64,000 nt of DNA from Clostridium peptidivorans (GTDB taxonomy: Bacteria; Bacillota; Clostridia; Clostridiales; Clostridiaceae), in NCBI RefSeq assembly GCF_900205925.1, contig NZ_OAOD01000005.1:62001-126000 (forward strand), given 5' to 3'. The translations under genes and the position numbers were made by a program. The notes below the pieces were generated by a model, which was given only the letters and a program-made list of their open reading frames with translations, ran no database searches and was not told where the DNA came from. The stretch's first letter is position 1. Each line of letters begins with the position of its first letter. Below are positions 17,369 to 26,563 of the stretch, piece after piece.

Positions 17369-17403
17369 AGCTCATTGTAAATGTTATAAACTTACAATGA
17401 GCT
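17369..17403. terminator. Bidirectional terminator, 12-bp perfect stem
   Basis: AGCTCATTGTAA / TTACAATGAGCT around an 11-base loop, between convergent genes. The stem overlaps the stop codon of the leftward gene at 17402. Confidence 0.85.
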
Positions 17404-17731
17404 ATTCTTTTAGATTTAATTCTTCATCTATCTCTGTTTCAATGTTTCTTATTTGAACTTTAGCCTTTATGACGTGAGATTTTAATTTACAGTAGCTCAT
17501 ATAATTGCATCCACATCTATCTAAAACATCTATAAGATCATCTATAACGAGTCCTAGCTCATTAGCTCTTTGCAATGCTTTCTTGACATCATTTTTACTA
17601 GCTAGTGCTATACAATTTAGTTCTTGAGCGCCTCCAATTAGAAGTCTATAAGAATTAGTAAATTTATTAAGTAACTCTGCTAAATTGTTGATATCTAAAT
17701 AGTAATCCTGAACTACTTTTTTTTGAGACAT
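17402..17731 (-). CDS. Hypothetical helical protein, 109 residues
   Basis: I do not recognise a family. The protein is predicted to be mostly helical and cytoplasmic, with a central CGCNYMSYCK segment near residue 80 containing three cysteines. There is no signal peptide or membrane segment. The ATG at 17731 sits five bases after AGAGG; an in-frame GTG at 17737 overlaps that site. It lies 52 bases downstream of sdaAB in the same direction and shares its terminator with pssA, so it may be the last gene of the nucleoside kinase-sdaAB transcript. The coding pattern and RBS make it a real gene. Confidence 0.65.
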   Translation of the reverse strand: MSQKKVVQDYYLDINNLAELLNKFTNSYRLLIGGAQELNCIALASKNDVKKALQRANELGLVIDDLIDVLDRCGCNYMSYCKLKSHVIKAKVQIRNIETEIDEELNLKE

Positions 17732-17783
17732 AGTCACCTCTTAAATATTTTTTCTATTTAAGTATACTTAGTTAATTAAATTT

Positions 17784-18458
17784 TTATTCCTCTGTAGGGC
17801 TTATTACTTTCACACTTCCTATATAAGGAATACTTTTTATCTTTTGTACTACATTTTCATCTACTATGCTATCTGTTTCAAACACCATAGTTGCATTGGA
17901 TCCTCGTTTACTTCTATATACCTTCATAAAGGCAATATTTATATTTCCCTCATATAGTAACGCAGTAACTTTAGAAATCATTCCCGGAATGTCTATATGA
18001 TTTATTATGAGAGTATGGTACGCTCCTGTAAATTCAATTTCTTCACCATTTACTCTAGTTATTTCAATGTTTCCTCCCCCTACTGAGGATCCCATTACCT
18101 CTACTATAGCTCCATCATCCTTATGAATTATAAACTTTACCGTATTTGGATGAACATCTCCTAAATCAGTTTCATGAAATGCTATATCTATATTCTTATC
18201 TTTAGCTATCTTTATAGACTCCCTAAGTCTTTCATCCCATGGATCCATACCAAGTATTCCAGCAACCAGTGCTCTATCCGTTCCATGTCCTTTATAAGTT
18301 CTTGCAAATGAACCATGTAAGTAAAACTCCACAGACTTTATTCCCTTACCTGCTATAATTCTAGCTATCTTTGCAAGTCTTGCTGCCCCAGCAGTATGGG
18401 AACTTGACGGTCCTATCATTATAGGTCCTACAATATCGAACACACCAAATTTTTTCAT
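17784..18458 (-). CDS. sdaAB: L-serine dehydratase, iron-sulfur-dependent, beta subunit
   Basis: A 224-residue beta subunit of the two-subunit [4Fe-4S] serine dehydratase (serine to pyruvate plus ammonia). The substrate loop IGPSSSHTAGAARLAK is near residue 16, and a C-terminal ACT domain at about 148-220 (YHTLIINHIDIPGMISKVTA) is probably regulatory. The alpha subunit SdaAA, which holds the cluster ligands, is normally the next gene but is not adjacent here. It lies 17 bases after the nucleoside kinase gene. Confidence 0.92.
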   Translation of the reverse strand: MKKFGVFDIVGPIMIGPSSSHTAGAARLAKIARIIAGKGIKSVEFYLHGSFARTYKGHGTDRALVAGILGMDPWDERLRESIKIAKDKNIDIAFHETDLGDVHPNTVKFIIHKDDGAIVEVMGSSVGGGNIEITRVNGEEIEFTGAYHTLIINHIDIPGMISKVTALLYEGNINIAFMKVYRSKRGSNATMVFETDSIVDENVVQKIKSIPYIGSVKVISPTEE

Positions 18459-18475
18459 ATTAACCCATCCTTTAT

Positions 18476-20134
18476 TTAGTACTTATAAAAACAGCTTCCT
18501 CCTATAAATTCTCTTAAAATTGAATTTTCAGGTACAAAGCTTACATCTACGTCCTTAAAGAAATTCAAAAAACACTTAAGTTTTTGTGCCTGATAATAAA
18601 CACTACTTTCAGGTTGTATTTTATTTAGTTCACTTAAAGCAAATTTTTTAAGAACACATAACTCATATACTAATGTTGAATTAAACATTACATCAGCATT
18701 TTCCTGATATACAAATATATTTTTTTCTTCTCCCCTTTTTATTGAAGGCCACATTTTTAATGTTTCTTCTCCTCCATATCCCCTAGACAAATAATCTCTT
18801 ACAATTCTACGCATTATTCTAACATCCGTTGTAGATATTCTATTGTGATTATCGATATTTAACTGAGTAAGGGCACTTATATATATTTTAAATTTATTTT
18901 CAAAAGGAATAGATGCAGTAAGCATTTCATTTAACCCATGTATACCTTCTACTATAAGTATTCCATTAGGCGGGAGTTTAATTTTTTCTCCATTCCATTC
19001 TCTCTTTCCCTTTTTAAAATTATAAGTAGGTATTTCAACCTCCTTTCCACTAAGTATTTGCTGAAGATTTTTATTAAAAAGTGCTAGATCAAGGGCAAAT
19101 ATAGATTCAAAATCAAATTCTCCATTTTCATCCTTTGGAGTATTATCTCTATCTACAAAATAATCATCAAGGCCTAATGGAACAGGGATAAGTCCATTAA
19201 CTCTAAGTTGTATACCAAGCCTTCTAGCAAAGGTTGTTTTCCCAGAAGATGATGGGCCTGCGATTAATATAAGCTTTGTATTCTTTTTTTCACTTATCAT
19301 ATCCGCAATATATGCCGCCTTTTTTTCATGTAGTGCTTCTGCTACTCTTATTATATCTATCATTTCCCCTGATTCAACTTTATTATTTAACGACCCCACA
19401 TCTGCTACATCTAATATTCTTCCCCATTCCTCTGTTTCCTTAAAAATTTTAGCAAGCTTTTTATGCTCTATTAATTCTGGAATTTTGAATGGATTTTCTT
19501 CTGTAGGGTATCTTAAAAGAAGACCTGGTTTATAATATATTAAATCAAATATTTGGATTACTCCTGTAGACGGTGCCATTTGACCATAAAAATAATCATA
19601 TCTTCCATCTAATTCATAAAGACTTACCTTTTCTAAATTAACGTGCTTTAAAAGCCTTATTTTATCATCCATACCATAACTGTTAAATATTTTTATGGCT
19701 TCTTCTTTTTTTACAGTTACTTTATTTATTACAATGTCTAACTTTATAAGCTCTTCCATTTTATCTTTAATCTTTATAATTTCTTCCTCATTTAAAGGAA
19801 TTTCTTTTTCTATTTCTCCATATATTCCTTTACTTAAGGAATGTTCTATACTTATTTTAGCCTTGGGGAAAATATCTAATACAGCCTTTATAAGTATAAA
19901 CTGAAGAGTTCTTATATAAGCCTTAAGCCCTATACTGCTTGTAATATCAATTACTTGAAGAGTACCACTTTCCTTTATAGGATTACTAAGTTCATAAGTT
20001 TGATAGTTTATCTTGCCTAAAATAGCTGGAAGCTTAATATCACTTAAGTATTTATCTACTACAGATTTAATGTCGGTACCTTCTTCTACAATCACATTAT
20101 TTAATCCTGGTAAATTTAATTTAAACTGTGCCAT
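18476..20134 (-). CDS. Nucleoside kinase of the uridine kinase family with ThrRS-like N terminus
   Basis: A 552-residue fusion protein. Residues 1-60 resemble a TGS domain (GTDIKSVVDKYLSDIKLPAI). Residues 60-220 resemble the ThrRS/AlaRS second additional domain (PKAKISIEHSLSKGIYGEI). From about 280 comes a phosphoribulokinase/uridine kinase-type P-loop kinase (LIAGPSSSGKTTFARRLG; LDDYFVDRDNTPKDENGEFD; VEGIHGLNE). This architecture is common in clostridia and is usually annotated as nucleoside kinase. Uridine or a related nucleoside is the probable substrate, but this is inference. The enzyme is cytoplasmic. It heads an apparent operon with sdaAB. Confidence 0.85.
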   Translation of the reverse strand: MAQFKLNLPGLNNVIVEEGTDIKSVVDKYLSDIKLPAILGKINYQTYELSNPIKESGTLQVIDITSSIGLKAYIRTLQFILIKAVLDIFPKAKISIEHSLSKGIYGEIEKEIPLNEEEIIKIKDKMEELIKLDIVINKVTVKKEEAIKIFNSYGMDDKIRLLKHVNLEKVSLYELDGRYDYFYGQMAPSTGVIQIFDLIYYKPGLLLRYPTEENPFKIPELIEHKKLAKIFKETEEWGRILDVADVGSLNNKVESGEMIDIIRVAEALHEKKAAYIADMISEKKNTKLILIAGPSSSGKTTFARRLGIQLRVNGLIPVPLGLDDYFVDRDNTPKDENGEFDFESIFALDLALFNKNLQQILSGKEVEIPTYNFKKGKREWNGEKIKLPPNGILIVEGIHGLNEMLTASIPFENKFKIYISALTQLNIDNHNRISTTDVRIMRRIVRDYLSRGYGGEETLKMWPSIKRGEEKNIFVYQENADVMFNSTLVYELCVLKKFALSELNKIQPESSVYYQAQKLKCFLNFFKDVDVSFVPENSILREFIGGSCFYKY

Positions 20135-20254
20135 ATATTGTCCCCCTATATTTGTTGTACTAATATTATACTTTAAATTTATAAAAATTAATCTAATTTT
20201 ACTAATAATTTTGAAATTTTTAAGAAAAAATATATATTATAAAGAGGTGATATT

Positions 20255-20926
20255 TTGTTTATAGTACTTATACGAACTATTATATTATACTTTATAGTAA
20301 TTATAGCTATGAGAATAATGGGTAAAAAACAAATTGGTCAGCTAGAACCTTTCGAACTTGCTATAACGATAATGATTTCGGAGCTAGCATCACTTCCAAT
20401 GCAGGACACAGAAATACCGCTAATTCATGGAGTGATACCTATAATAACTTTAATAACTTTGCAGGCTTCACTAGTAATATTACAATTAAAAAGCGAAAAG
20501 CTTAGAAATATAGTAAATGGGAAACCTAGTATTTTAATAGAGTCTGGTCAAATAGATATAAAGGAACTGAAGCATCAAAAATTTAACATAAATGACTTAA
20601 TGGAAGAGCTTCGCCTTCAAGGTTTTTATGATATTGAAGATATTCAATATGCTATTTTAGAAACCAGCGGCCAACTATCTATTATACCTAAAACCGATTC
20701 TACTCCTGCTACAAAAAAGGATATGAATATTAAAGCAAAACAGGATAGTCTTCCTATAACCTTAATTCTTGATGGTAAAATAAATTATGAAAATTTAAGG
20801 CTTATTAAAATGAATGAAAATAAGCTTTTATCAAAACTAAAGTCTTCTGGAGTCAGCTCTGTAGATGAAGTTTTTATAGCATTAATAAACTCTAAAGGAG
20901 AATTTTATTATCAAAAAAGGAAGTGA
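20255..20926 (+). CDS. DUF421 membrane protein (YetF family)
   Basis: A 223-residue protein with three predicted transmembrane helices in the first 80 residues and a cytoplasmic DUF421 domain (MRIMGKKQIGQLEPFELAIT; NGKPSILIESGQID; RLQGFYDIEDIQYAILETSG). YetF-family proteins have been linked to spore membrane function in Bacillus, but the biochemical role is not settled. The start is TTG at 20255, four to five bases after GAGGTGA. It is followed within five bases by the DUF4363 gene, a pairing seen in many sporeformers. Confidence 0.85.
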   Translation: MFIVLIRTIILYFIVIIAMRIMGKKQIGQLEPFELAITIMISELASLPMQDTEIPLIHGVIPIITLITLQASLVILQLKSEKLRNIVNGKPSILIESGQIDIKELKHQKFNINDLMEELRLQGFYDIEDIQYAILETSGQLSIIPKTDSTPATKKDMNIKAKQDSLPITLILDGKINYENLRLIKMNENKLLSKLKSSGVSSVDEVFIALINSKGEFYYQKRK

Positions 20927-20931
20927 TTTTT

Positions 20932-21312
20932 ATGAAAAACATATTCCTTCCCCTAATCTTATTTTTAATTATGATAAGTACTATGATTTATTCTATATTT
21001 TTTCTTTCAAGCACTTGCACTTCTATGTCCATAACTAATAGTAATCTAGAAAAATTTATTATAGAAGAAAAATGGGATGAAGCCAATACTACTGTAGAAA
21101 AACTTATGACTGAATGGAATGCTCATTCTAATAAAATATGCATATTTGTACATCATAGAGAAATAGATAATATTCATAATGAAATTAGTAAATTAACACA
21201 ATATGTTAATTATCATAACAAAGATGAGTCCATGGCAAGTATTTATGCTATAAAATTTTTATTTGAGCATATACTTAATCTAGAAAAAATTAACATTCAA
21301 AATGTATTTTAA
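20932..21312 (+). CDS. DUF4363 family protein
   Basis: A 126-residue protein with an N-terminal membrane anchor (about residues 4-24) and an external helical domain (IEEKWDEANTTVEKLMTEWN; FVHHREIDNIHNEISKL). This matches DUF4363, whose function is unknown. The ATG at 20932 is eight bases after AAGGAAG; a GTG at 20923 overlaps that site. It is co-transcribed with the DUF421 gene, so the two membrane proteins probably act together. Confidence 0.85.
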   Translation: MKNIFLPLILFLIMISTMIYSIFFLSSTCTSMSITNSNLEKFIIEEKWDEANTTVEKLMTEWNAHSNKICIFVHHREIDNIHNEISKLTQYVNYHNKDESMASIYAIKFLFEHILNLEKINIQNVF

Positions 21313-21462
21313 TATTTATTACTCATTTATAATATATGTGTTATACTTATTTTCTCAAATGCAAACATTGTGTAATATTTTATAATAATTGTGGCAAATT
21401 ATTTTACCATGATTTATAATGTATATAGTACAAATACAAATTTGGTATGGAAGGTGATATAA

Positions 21463-22407
21463 ATGGCTTTAGTTACAACAAAAGAAATGTTTAAAAAAGC
21501 TTATGAAGGGAAATATGCTATAGGCGCATTTAACATTAATAACATGGAAATAATTCAGGCAGTAGTAAACGCTGCGAAGGCTGAAAATTCTGCAGTTATC
21601 CTTCAAGTTTCTGCTGGTGCTTTAAAATATGCTGGTCCTAAATACTTAAAACACATGGTTGATGCTGCTATTGAAGAAACAGGTATTGATATTGCACTAC
21701 ATTTAGATCACGGTGCTAACATGGACCAAGTTAAGCTTGCTATAGAATCTGGATTTACATCCGTTATGTTTGATGGCTCTCATTATGACTATGAAGAAAA
21801 TGTAAGACTTACTAAAGAAGTAGTTGAATATGCTCATTCTAAAGGAGTTGTAGTAGAAGCCGAACTTGGAAAACTTGCCGGTGTAGAAGATGACGTTAAA
21901 GTTGCAGGTCACGAAGCTACATATACAGATCCTAATGAAGCTTGCGATTTTGTAAAAAGAACCGGAGTTGACTCCCTAGCTATAGCTATTGGAACAAGTC
22001 ATGGCGCTTATAAATTTAAGGGAGAAGCTAAGCTTGACTTTGATAGATTAGCTCTTATAACAGAAAATCTTGAAGCGGAAGGAATAAAAAACTTTCCAAT
22101 AGTTCTTCATGGTGCTTCTTCTGTAGAGCCTACTTTTGTTCAAATGTGTAATGAATTTGGTGGAGAAATTGCGGGAGCAAAAGGTGTCCCTAACGAAATG
22201 CTAAGAAAGGCATCTTCTATGGCTGTTTGCAAAATAAATATGGATACAGATTTAAGACTTTCTATGACAGCTTCTATAAGAAAAGTTATGGCAGAAAATC
22301 CAAAAGAAATAGATCCAAGAAAATACTTAGGTGCTGCAAGAGAAGCTATTGAAGGTCTTGTTCAAAATAAAATTAAAAATGTTTTAGGTTCTTCTAACAG
22401 CCTTTAA
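21463..22407 (+). CDS. fba: Fructose-1,6-bisphosphate aldolase, class II
   Basis: A 314-residue zinc-dependent glycolytic aldolase. Visible hallmarks are AIGAFNINNMEIIQAVV at the N terminus, the zinc and catalytic segment ALHLDHGAN near residue 80, VEAELGKLAG near 136, VLHGASSVEP near 215, and CKINMDTDLRLSMTASIRK near 256. The length is normal. The gene is monocistronic. A TATAAT (21415-21420) lies 42 bases before the ATG, with only a weak -35 (TGGCAA, 17 bases away). GGAAGGTGA precedes the ATG. Confidence 0.96.
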   Translation: MALVTTKEMFKKAYEGKYAIGAFNINNMEIIQAVVNAAKAENSAVILQVSAGALKYAGPKYLKHMVDAAIEETGIDIALHLDHGANMDQVKLAIESGFTSVMFDGSHYDYEENVRLTKEVVEYAHSKGVVVEAELGKLAGVEDDVKVAGHEATYTDPNEACDFVKRTGVDSLAIAIGTSHGAYKFKGEAKLDFDRLALITENLEAEGIKNFPIVLHGASSVEPTFVQMCNEFGGEIAGAKGVPNEMLRKASSMAVCKINMDTDLRLSMTASIRKVMAENPKEIDPRKYLGAAREAIEGLVQNKIKNVLGSSNSL

Positions 22408-22441
22408 TTTCAAATAATAACTAATAAATTATAATTTAGGA

Positions 22442-22468
22442 AAGGAGTTCATCATTGATGAACTCCTT
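22442..22468. terminator. Hairpin downstream of fba
   Basis: AAGGAGTTCATCA / TGATGAACTCCTT, a perfect stem with a one-base centre as written, but with no clear T run after it. It probably acts as the fba transcript end or as a 3'-protecting hairpin. Confidence 0.5.
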
Positions 22469-22538
22469 AAACTTATAAATTGTAACATTTTAACAATTTT
22501 AGATATTCCCTTAACTGTTATCTATTATTTATTAATTA

Positions 22539-23573
22539 TTACTTTTCAATATAATTAATAACTCCCTTTATAACAATGTCTATGGTTCCATCACCATTTC
22601 TATGTATTTGAAATCTATTTATATCATCATAGGCTTCTTCATTTATATAAAGATCAATATCCTTATCTATCTTTAATCTTATCCTTTTAAACTTTTTTTC
22701 TATCCAATCCCTATCTAGTGTTATATTATCTTGAACTCCTTCTGAAGAAACGTAATCCACAAAGCTCGCTTTTTTTTCTTTGTCTTCACCAAATATATGA
22801 TCTGTTACTTCATATAAGTTTAAGTTTTCTTCTTGCTTAAGCTTTTTCTTAATGGAACTTCTTACCTTTTCTGCCTTATCTGCATTTTCATTAAAGTTTG
22901 TTCTCGTCCATTCTTCTGCAGCCCTTACAAAATTTTTAGTCATATCTCTTTCATTTTCAACAATTCTACATCCTAAAAATTTATTTATAAAGTAGTTAGA
23001 TCCATACTCTTCTTCTTTATTCTTTTTTTGCTTATCCATAACTAACAAATCATACTCTTGCTCTGAATCTATAAATTTTATAAAGGCGCATTTTTGTATT
23101 TTTTGACTACTAGCTGGAAGCCCTGTATGATCTGGAACTATATCTATATCAATTTTTTCTCCATTAAAATTTATGCTATGAGTGTAATTTTTCACATAAT
23201 CCATCTTTATGATTCCAATCATATTGCCTCTTTCTGTTGATATGCTTACCACTATAAGATCTGCAGAAGGTATATTACCATTTGACTGCATGAGTATGAA
23301 TAATTGTCTTCCTATTTCTTTTGATACTTCTATAAAATTTCCTTGAGCAGATAAATATTCTTGACTTAGCTCTTTTATAATATTTCTTTCTTCTTTAAAC
23401 TTAGCATACTTAAGTTCTTCATCCTTTAAGCATCTTTGAATGTGTTTAAGCAAGAAAGTATATACTTCATCATTTAATGTTAGTCTTTGTTCATTTAGTA
23501 TAGGTTCATCAGCATTGTTATCCAACACATGTATTATAGCTTCATTTATATTTACTTCACTTATATAATCCAC
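22539..23573 (-). CDS. Nucleoid-associated protein (NdpA/YejK family)
   Basis: A 344-residue protein of the 37-kDa nucleoid-associated family. The N-terminal segment (NEAIIHVLDNNADEPILNEQ) and the central block (SADLIVVSISTERGNMIGII; KMDYVKNYTHSI) are family features. The gene encodes no signal peptide or membrane helix. E. coli YejK binds DNA and the topoisomerase IV ParE subunit; the role in clostridia is not known. The gene is alone on its transcript, with its own short ribosome binding site before the ATG. Confidence 0.82.
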   Translation of the reverse strand: MDYISEVNINEAIIHVLDNNADEPILNEQRLTLNDEVYTFLLKHIQRCLKDEELKYAKFKEERNIIKELSQEYLSAQGNFIEVSKEIGRQLFILMQSNGNIPSADLIVVSISTERGNMIGIIKMDYVKNYTHSINFNGEKIDIDIVPDHTGLPASSQKIQKCAFIKFIDSEQEYDLLVMDKQKKNKEEEYGSNYFINKFLGCRIVENERDMTKNFVRAAEEWTRTNFNENADKAEKVRSSIKKKLKQEENLNLYEVTDHIFGEDKEKKASFVDYVSSEGVQDNITLDRDWIEKKFKRIRLKIDKDIDLYINEEAYDDINRFQIHRNGDGTIDIVIKGVINYIEK

Positions 23574-23800
23574 TTTAAACCCTCCATAAATAAAATAATT
23601 ATAAGTACGTATTCCCCATTAATTATTAAACATACTTAAATGATTGTCAATTCGCTTTAATTCCTACAGAAAGAAAACTTCTATATTATTATAATAAATA
23701 GAATTTGTAAATTTTTCAATATTATATAAATATGAAACATCTCATTAATCGATATGTACTAATTTATAACGAAATTATAAATTTCTATAAATGATGCATG

Positions 23801-23830
23801 AAAAAAAGCCCGCATATAGCGAGCTTTCTT
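23801..23830 (-). terminator. Terminator of the CotF-like gene pair
   Basis: Minus-strand GCTCGC-TATAT-GCGGGC stem (one mismatch) followed by TTTTTTTC, directly beyond the stop of the first gene. Confidence 0.8.
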
Positions 23831-23834
23831 ATAT

Positions 23835-24113
23835 TTATCTCAACTCTTGTTGCATTTGCAAAGCTTGACTTTTTACTTGCTGAACTTCATTTTGAGCAGC
23901 GTCTTTAGTTTGATACCATCCCTTTTGTTTCATAGCATCAAAGACTTTATATTGTGTCCCCTCTACATTTTTAAAGTTATTTACAAGTACTGCTCTTAAG
24001 TTAGGGCAAGAAGTTTCTGTAATCATTGTACTATAAGATGAAACTACTTGTTTTTCTGTGGCTAAAAGATCCTGCATTAATTCTTTTTCAGTTAAATTTG
24101 GTGAAGTATTCAT
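23835..24113 (-). CDS. Spore coat protein, CotF family
   Basis: A 92-residue Coat_F-type protein. The family pattern is clear: NLTEKELMQDLLATEKQVVS followed by the helix containing TETSCPNLRAVLVNNF. A Gln-rich end (QQVKSQALQMQQELR) completes a helical-bundle fold. CotF-like proteins are incorporated into the coat of the developing spore. The gene follows a smaller related gene and is likely expressed from the same late-sporulation transcript, although I could not place a sigma-K or sigma-G promoter with confidence. Confidence 0.82.
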   Translation of the reverse strand: MNTSPNLTEKELMQDLLATEKQVVSSYSTMITETSCPNLRAVLVNNFKNVEGTQYKVFDAMKQKGWYQTKDAAQNEVQQVKSQALQMQQELR

Positions 24114-24147
24114 ATAAATTACCTCCTAAACTTATTTTTAATTTTAT

Positions 24148-24354
24148 TTATTGATGAGATTCTAAATAAGATCTTAAATCACTAAAATTTTGTTTATGAA
24201 CTGCTGCTGATTGATGACATAATTCTTTTAAGCTTTCATCTGTGCAATACTGAGCATATAAATTAAACTTTTTATTCATTAATGCTTCATAACTAAGTTC
24301 ATCTTTAATAGCTCTTAAGTTATTTTCTTCTATTTGTTTAGTTCCCATATTCAT
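24148..24354 (-). CDS. Small CotF-like spore protein, 68 residues
   Basis: A 68-residue helical protein (QIEENNLRAIKDELSYEALM; ELCHQSAAVHKQNFSDLRSY) that looks like a shortened CotF-type domain and lies just upstream of the recognised CotF gene. Paired short genes of this type are common in clostridia. It starts MNMGTKQ with AAGGAGG seven bases upstream. It could be a partner chain that completes the bundle. The family assignment is weaker than for its neighbour. Confidence 0.65.
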   Translation of the reverse strand: MNMGTKQIEENNLRAIKDELSYEALMNKKFNLYAQYCTDESLKELCHQSAAVHKQNFSDLRSYLESHQ

Positions 24355-24511
24355 AATTATTCCTCCTTAAATTTTAAAAAAATTCTTTCGACGTTATATA
24401 TTTTCTCCTCATTCACCTTTAATATTTGTATGTTTTATTAGCATAAGAACCTTTGTTTTCCTAAAATATTGAGTTTTTATGATATAATCTTATTTAAAAG
24501 GAGTGATTATA

Positions 24512-25060
24512 TTGAAAGAACTAGAAGTTAAAATACTTGATATAAATTTAGATGAACTAAGAAATAAACTAAGAGTCTTAAATTGTACAAAAGTAAAGGA
24601 AGAAAATCAAATAAATGATTTGTTCGATTTTCCAAATAAAGCCTTATTAAAAAAACATGGATATGCCAGAATACGTACCGTAGAAGATTTGCTTAAAAAC
24701 TCCACTAACTTTTATTTAACTGTAAAAACCTTAAGATCTAGTGAAAGATTTAAAGTCATGGATGAAAACGAAGTTGAAATAATGAGTGGTGAAGAAGGAA
24801 AAGCTATATTAAAAGTTTTAGGACTTGAACTTACTCAAAGCATAAAAAAGTATAGAGAAAGTTATAAATATAAGAATGCTTTAATTGAAATAGATATAAA
24901 TGAAGAAAGCTTTTGCCCTTTTCCTTATATAGAAATTGAAGCTCAAACTTCTGCGGAAATAGAAGAAGTAGTAGATGCTTTAGGTTATACTATGGAAGAC
25001 ACTACATCTAAAAGTATATATGAATTGATAGAATTATTTAAACAAAGAAAAGGATTATAG
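24512..25060 (+). CDS. CYTH domain protein (possible triphosphate-tunnel enzyme)
   Basis: A 182-residue CYTH protein. The signature ExExK occurs at the start (ELEVKIL), followed by the tunnel-lining charged strands RIRTVED, YLTVKTLRSSERFK, KYRESYKYKNALIEIDI and PYIEIEAQT. Family members act on triphosphates such as thiamine triphosphate, inorganic triphosphate or ATP; the substrate cannot be assigned here. The TTG start at 24512 is eight bases after AAGGAG; a GTG at 24503 overlaps it. One base separates it from the DUF5685 gene. Confidence 0.85.
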   Translation: MKELEVKILDINLDELRNKLRVLNCTKVKEENQINDLFDFPNKALLKKHGYARIRTVEDLLKNSTNFYLTVKTLRSSERFKVMDENEVEIMSGEEGKAILKVLGLELTQSIKKYRESYKYKNALIEIDINEESFCPFPYIEIEAQTSAEIEEVVDALGYTMEDTTSKSIYELIELFKQRKGL

Positions 25061-25061
25061 T

Positions 25062-25943
25062 ATGTTTGGTTATGTTACTCCTTGTAAAATGGAACTTAAA
25101 ATAAAAGATTTTGAAAAATTTAAAGCTTATTATTGCGGATTGTGTAAAGCTATTAAAAAAAACTGTGGAAACATTCCAAGGATGTCTTTAAATTATGATA
25201 TGACCTTTTTAGGTATTTTATTGGATTCTTTAAAAGAAGATAATATAATAAGTACTAGAGAACATTGTATTGTTCATCCCATACAAAAGAAACTATTTAT
25301 AACAGAAAACAATTCATTAAATTATGCAGCTTATTGTAATGTTATGCTATTTTATTTTAAACTGTTAGATAATGTAGAAGATGATAAAAGTATTAAAAGC
25401 AAATTATCTTCTATTATGCTAAAATATTATTTAAAAAAATATTTTAATAATTATCAAGAAGTTACGGATTTTACAAGAGATAAATTGCAAGAACTTTATG
25501 ACTTAGAAAAAAATTTTAAAAACCATACATTGGATTCATTAAGCCACCCCTTTGGGGAACTTACAGGATATCTTTTATCCTATACTATAACTGATGAAGA
25601 TATTAAAGAAATTATGCAGGAATTTGGATATAACTTAGGTAAATGGATTTATATAATAGATGCCTTTGATGATTTAGAAAAAGATATGCAAAATAATAAG
25701 TTTAATGCTATAAGTTCAGTGCTAAATACCGATAATTTAAATTATGAAAACTTTAAGGTAAATATTGAAGATAGAATAGAATTTACATTATTAAGCTGCG
25801 GAAGAACTTGTACTTACTTATTAGATAAGTTGCCTATAAAAAGAAACTATGATTTACTTTATAATATATTACAATTAGGAATGATTGAAAAAATTAACAA
25901 AGTTTTTAAAAGGAGTGTATTTGAAGATGAGAAATCCCTATGA
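25062..25943 (+). CDS. DUF5685 family protein
   Basis: A 293-residue cytoplasmic, mostly helical protein that fits DUF5685. The N terminus has four cysteines ([21 protein letters not shown]) typical of the family. Near residue 205 the segment [20 protein letters not shown] has an Asp-rich DDLEKD that resembles the second metal-binding motif of squalene/phytoene-synthase-like enzymes, but no activity is known and the likeness is my inference. It overlaps the J-domain gene by 17 bases, so the two are translationally linked. Confidence 0.75.
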   Translation: MFGYVTPCKMELKIKDFEKFKAYYCGLCKAIKKNCGNIPRMSLNYDMTFLGILLDSLKEDNIISTREHCIVHPIQKKLFITENNSLNYAAYCNVMLFYFKLLDNVEDDKSIKSKLSSIMLKYYLKKYFNNYQEVTDFTRDKLQELYDLEKNFKNHTLDSLSHPFGELTGYLLSYTITDEDIKEIMQEFGYNLGKWIYIIDAFDDLEKDMQNNKFNAISSVLNTDNLNYENFKVNIEDRIEFTLLSCGRTCTYLLDKLPIKRNYDLLYNILQLGMIEKINKVFKRSVFEDEKSL

Positions 25944-26532
25944 AGTATTAGGCATTAAGGAAGGAGCCTCTCAAGAAGAAATAAAAAAGGCTTACAGAGA
26001 ACAGGCAAAAAAATATCATCCAGATCAATATGGTAATAATCCTCTAAAGGACTTAGCTGAAGAAAAAATGAGAGAACTAAATGAAGCTTATGATCATCTT
26101 ATGAAAAATGGTCAAAGTAGTTCATATAGTGCTTCTAATAATAGTTATAATTCTTCTAACTCCCATAATTATAGTGATTATAATAGCATAAGAATGGATA
26201 TACAAAATGGCAACTTTAATTCTGCTCAGCAAAAGCTAGAAAATATTAATGTAAGAAATGCAGAATGGAATTATCTTATGGGACTTGTATATTTGAGAAA
26301 GGGTTGGCATGATTCTTCTTATCAATATATTCGCAATGCTTGTAACATGGACCCTTCAAATTCAGAATATAGAGAGGCTTTAAATCGTATAAATAGTATG
26401 AATAACTCTTATAGAGAACCTTATTATTCCACTAGAAGGAATGATAATGGTATGGGCGACTTATGTCTTAAGCTTTATTGTGCTGACTGCTGCTGCGAAT
26501 GTTTAGGTGGAGATTTAATTAACTGTTGTTAA
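25927..26532 (+). CDS. J-domain protein with TPR-like middle and Cys-rich tail
   Basis: A 201-residue co-chaperone-like protein. The J domain at residues 1-65 begins [15 protein letters not shown] and has the HPD tripeptide in [10 protein letters not shown] Ser/Asn/Tyr-rich linker (about 70-95) leads to one or two TPR-like helices ([20 protein letters not shown]). The tail is unusually rich in cysteine ([17 protein letters not shown]) and could bind metal. The ATG at 25927 is 11 bases from AAGGAG; a TTG at 25921 is also possible. The full DnaJ zinc and C-terminal domains are absent. It overlaps the DUF5685 gene. Confidence 0.82.
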   Translation: MRNPYEVLGIKEGASQEEIKKAYREQAKKYHPDQYGNNPLKDLAEEKMRELNEAYDHLMKNGQSSSYSASNNSYNSSNSHNYSDYNSIRMDIQNGNFNSAQQKLENINVRNAEWNYLMGLVYLRKGWHDSSYQYIRNACNMDPSNSEYREALNRINSMNNSYREPYYSTRRNDNGMGDLCLKLYCADCCCECLGGDLINCC

Positions 26533-26563
26533 TTTAAATATTATAACAAGTTCAAATTAGGAG

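Noticed and set aside
24355..24511. Sigma-K or sigma-G promoter for the CotF-like pair (CATACAAA near 24430)
   Set aside because: The -10-like sequence does not fit the consensus and no partner -35 is at the right spacing.
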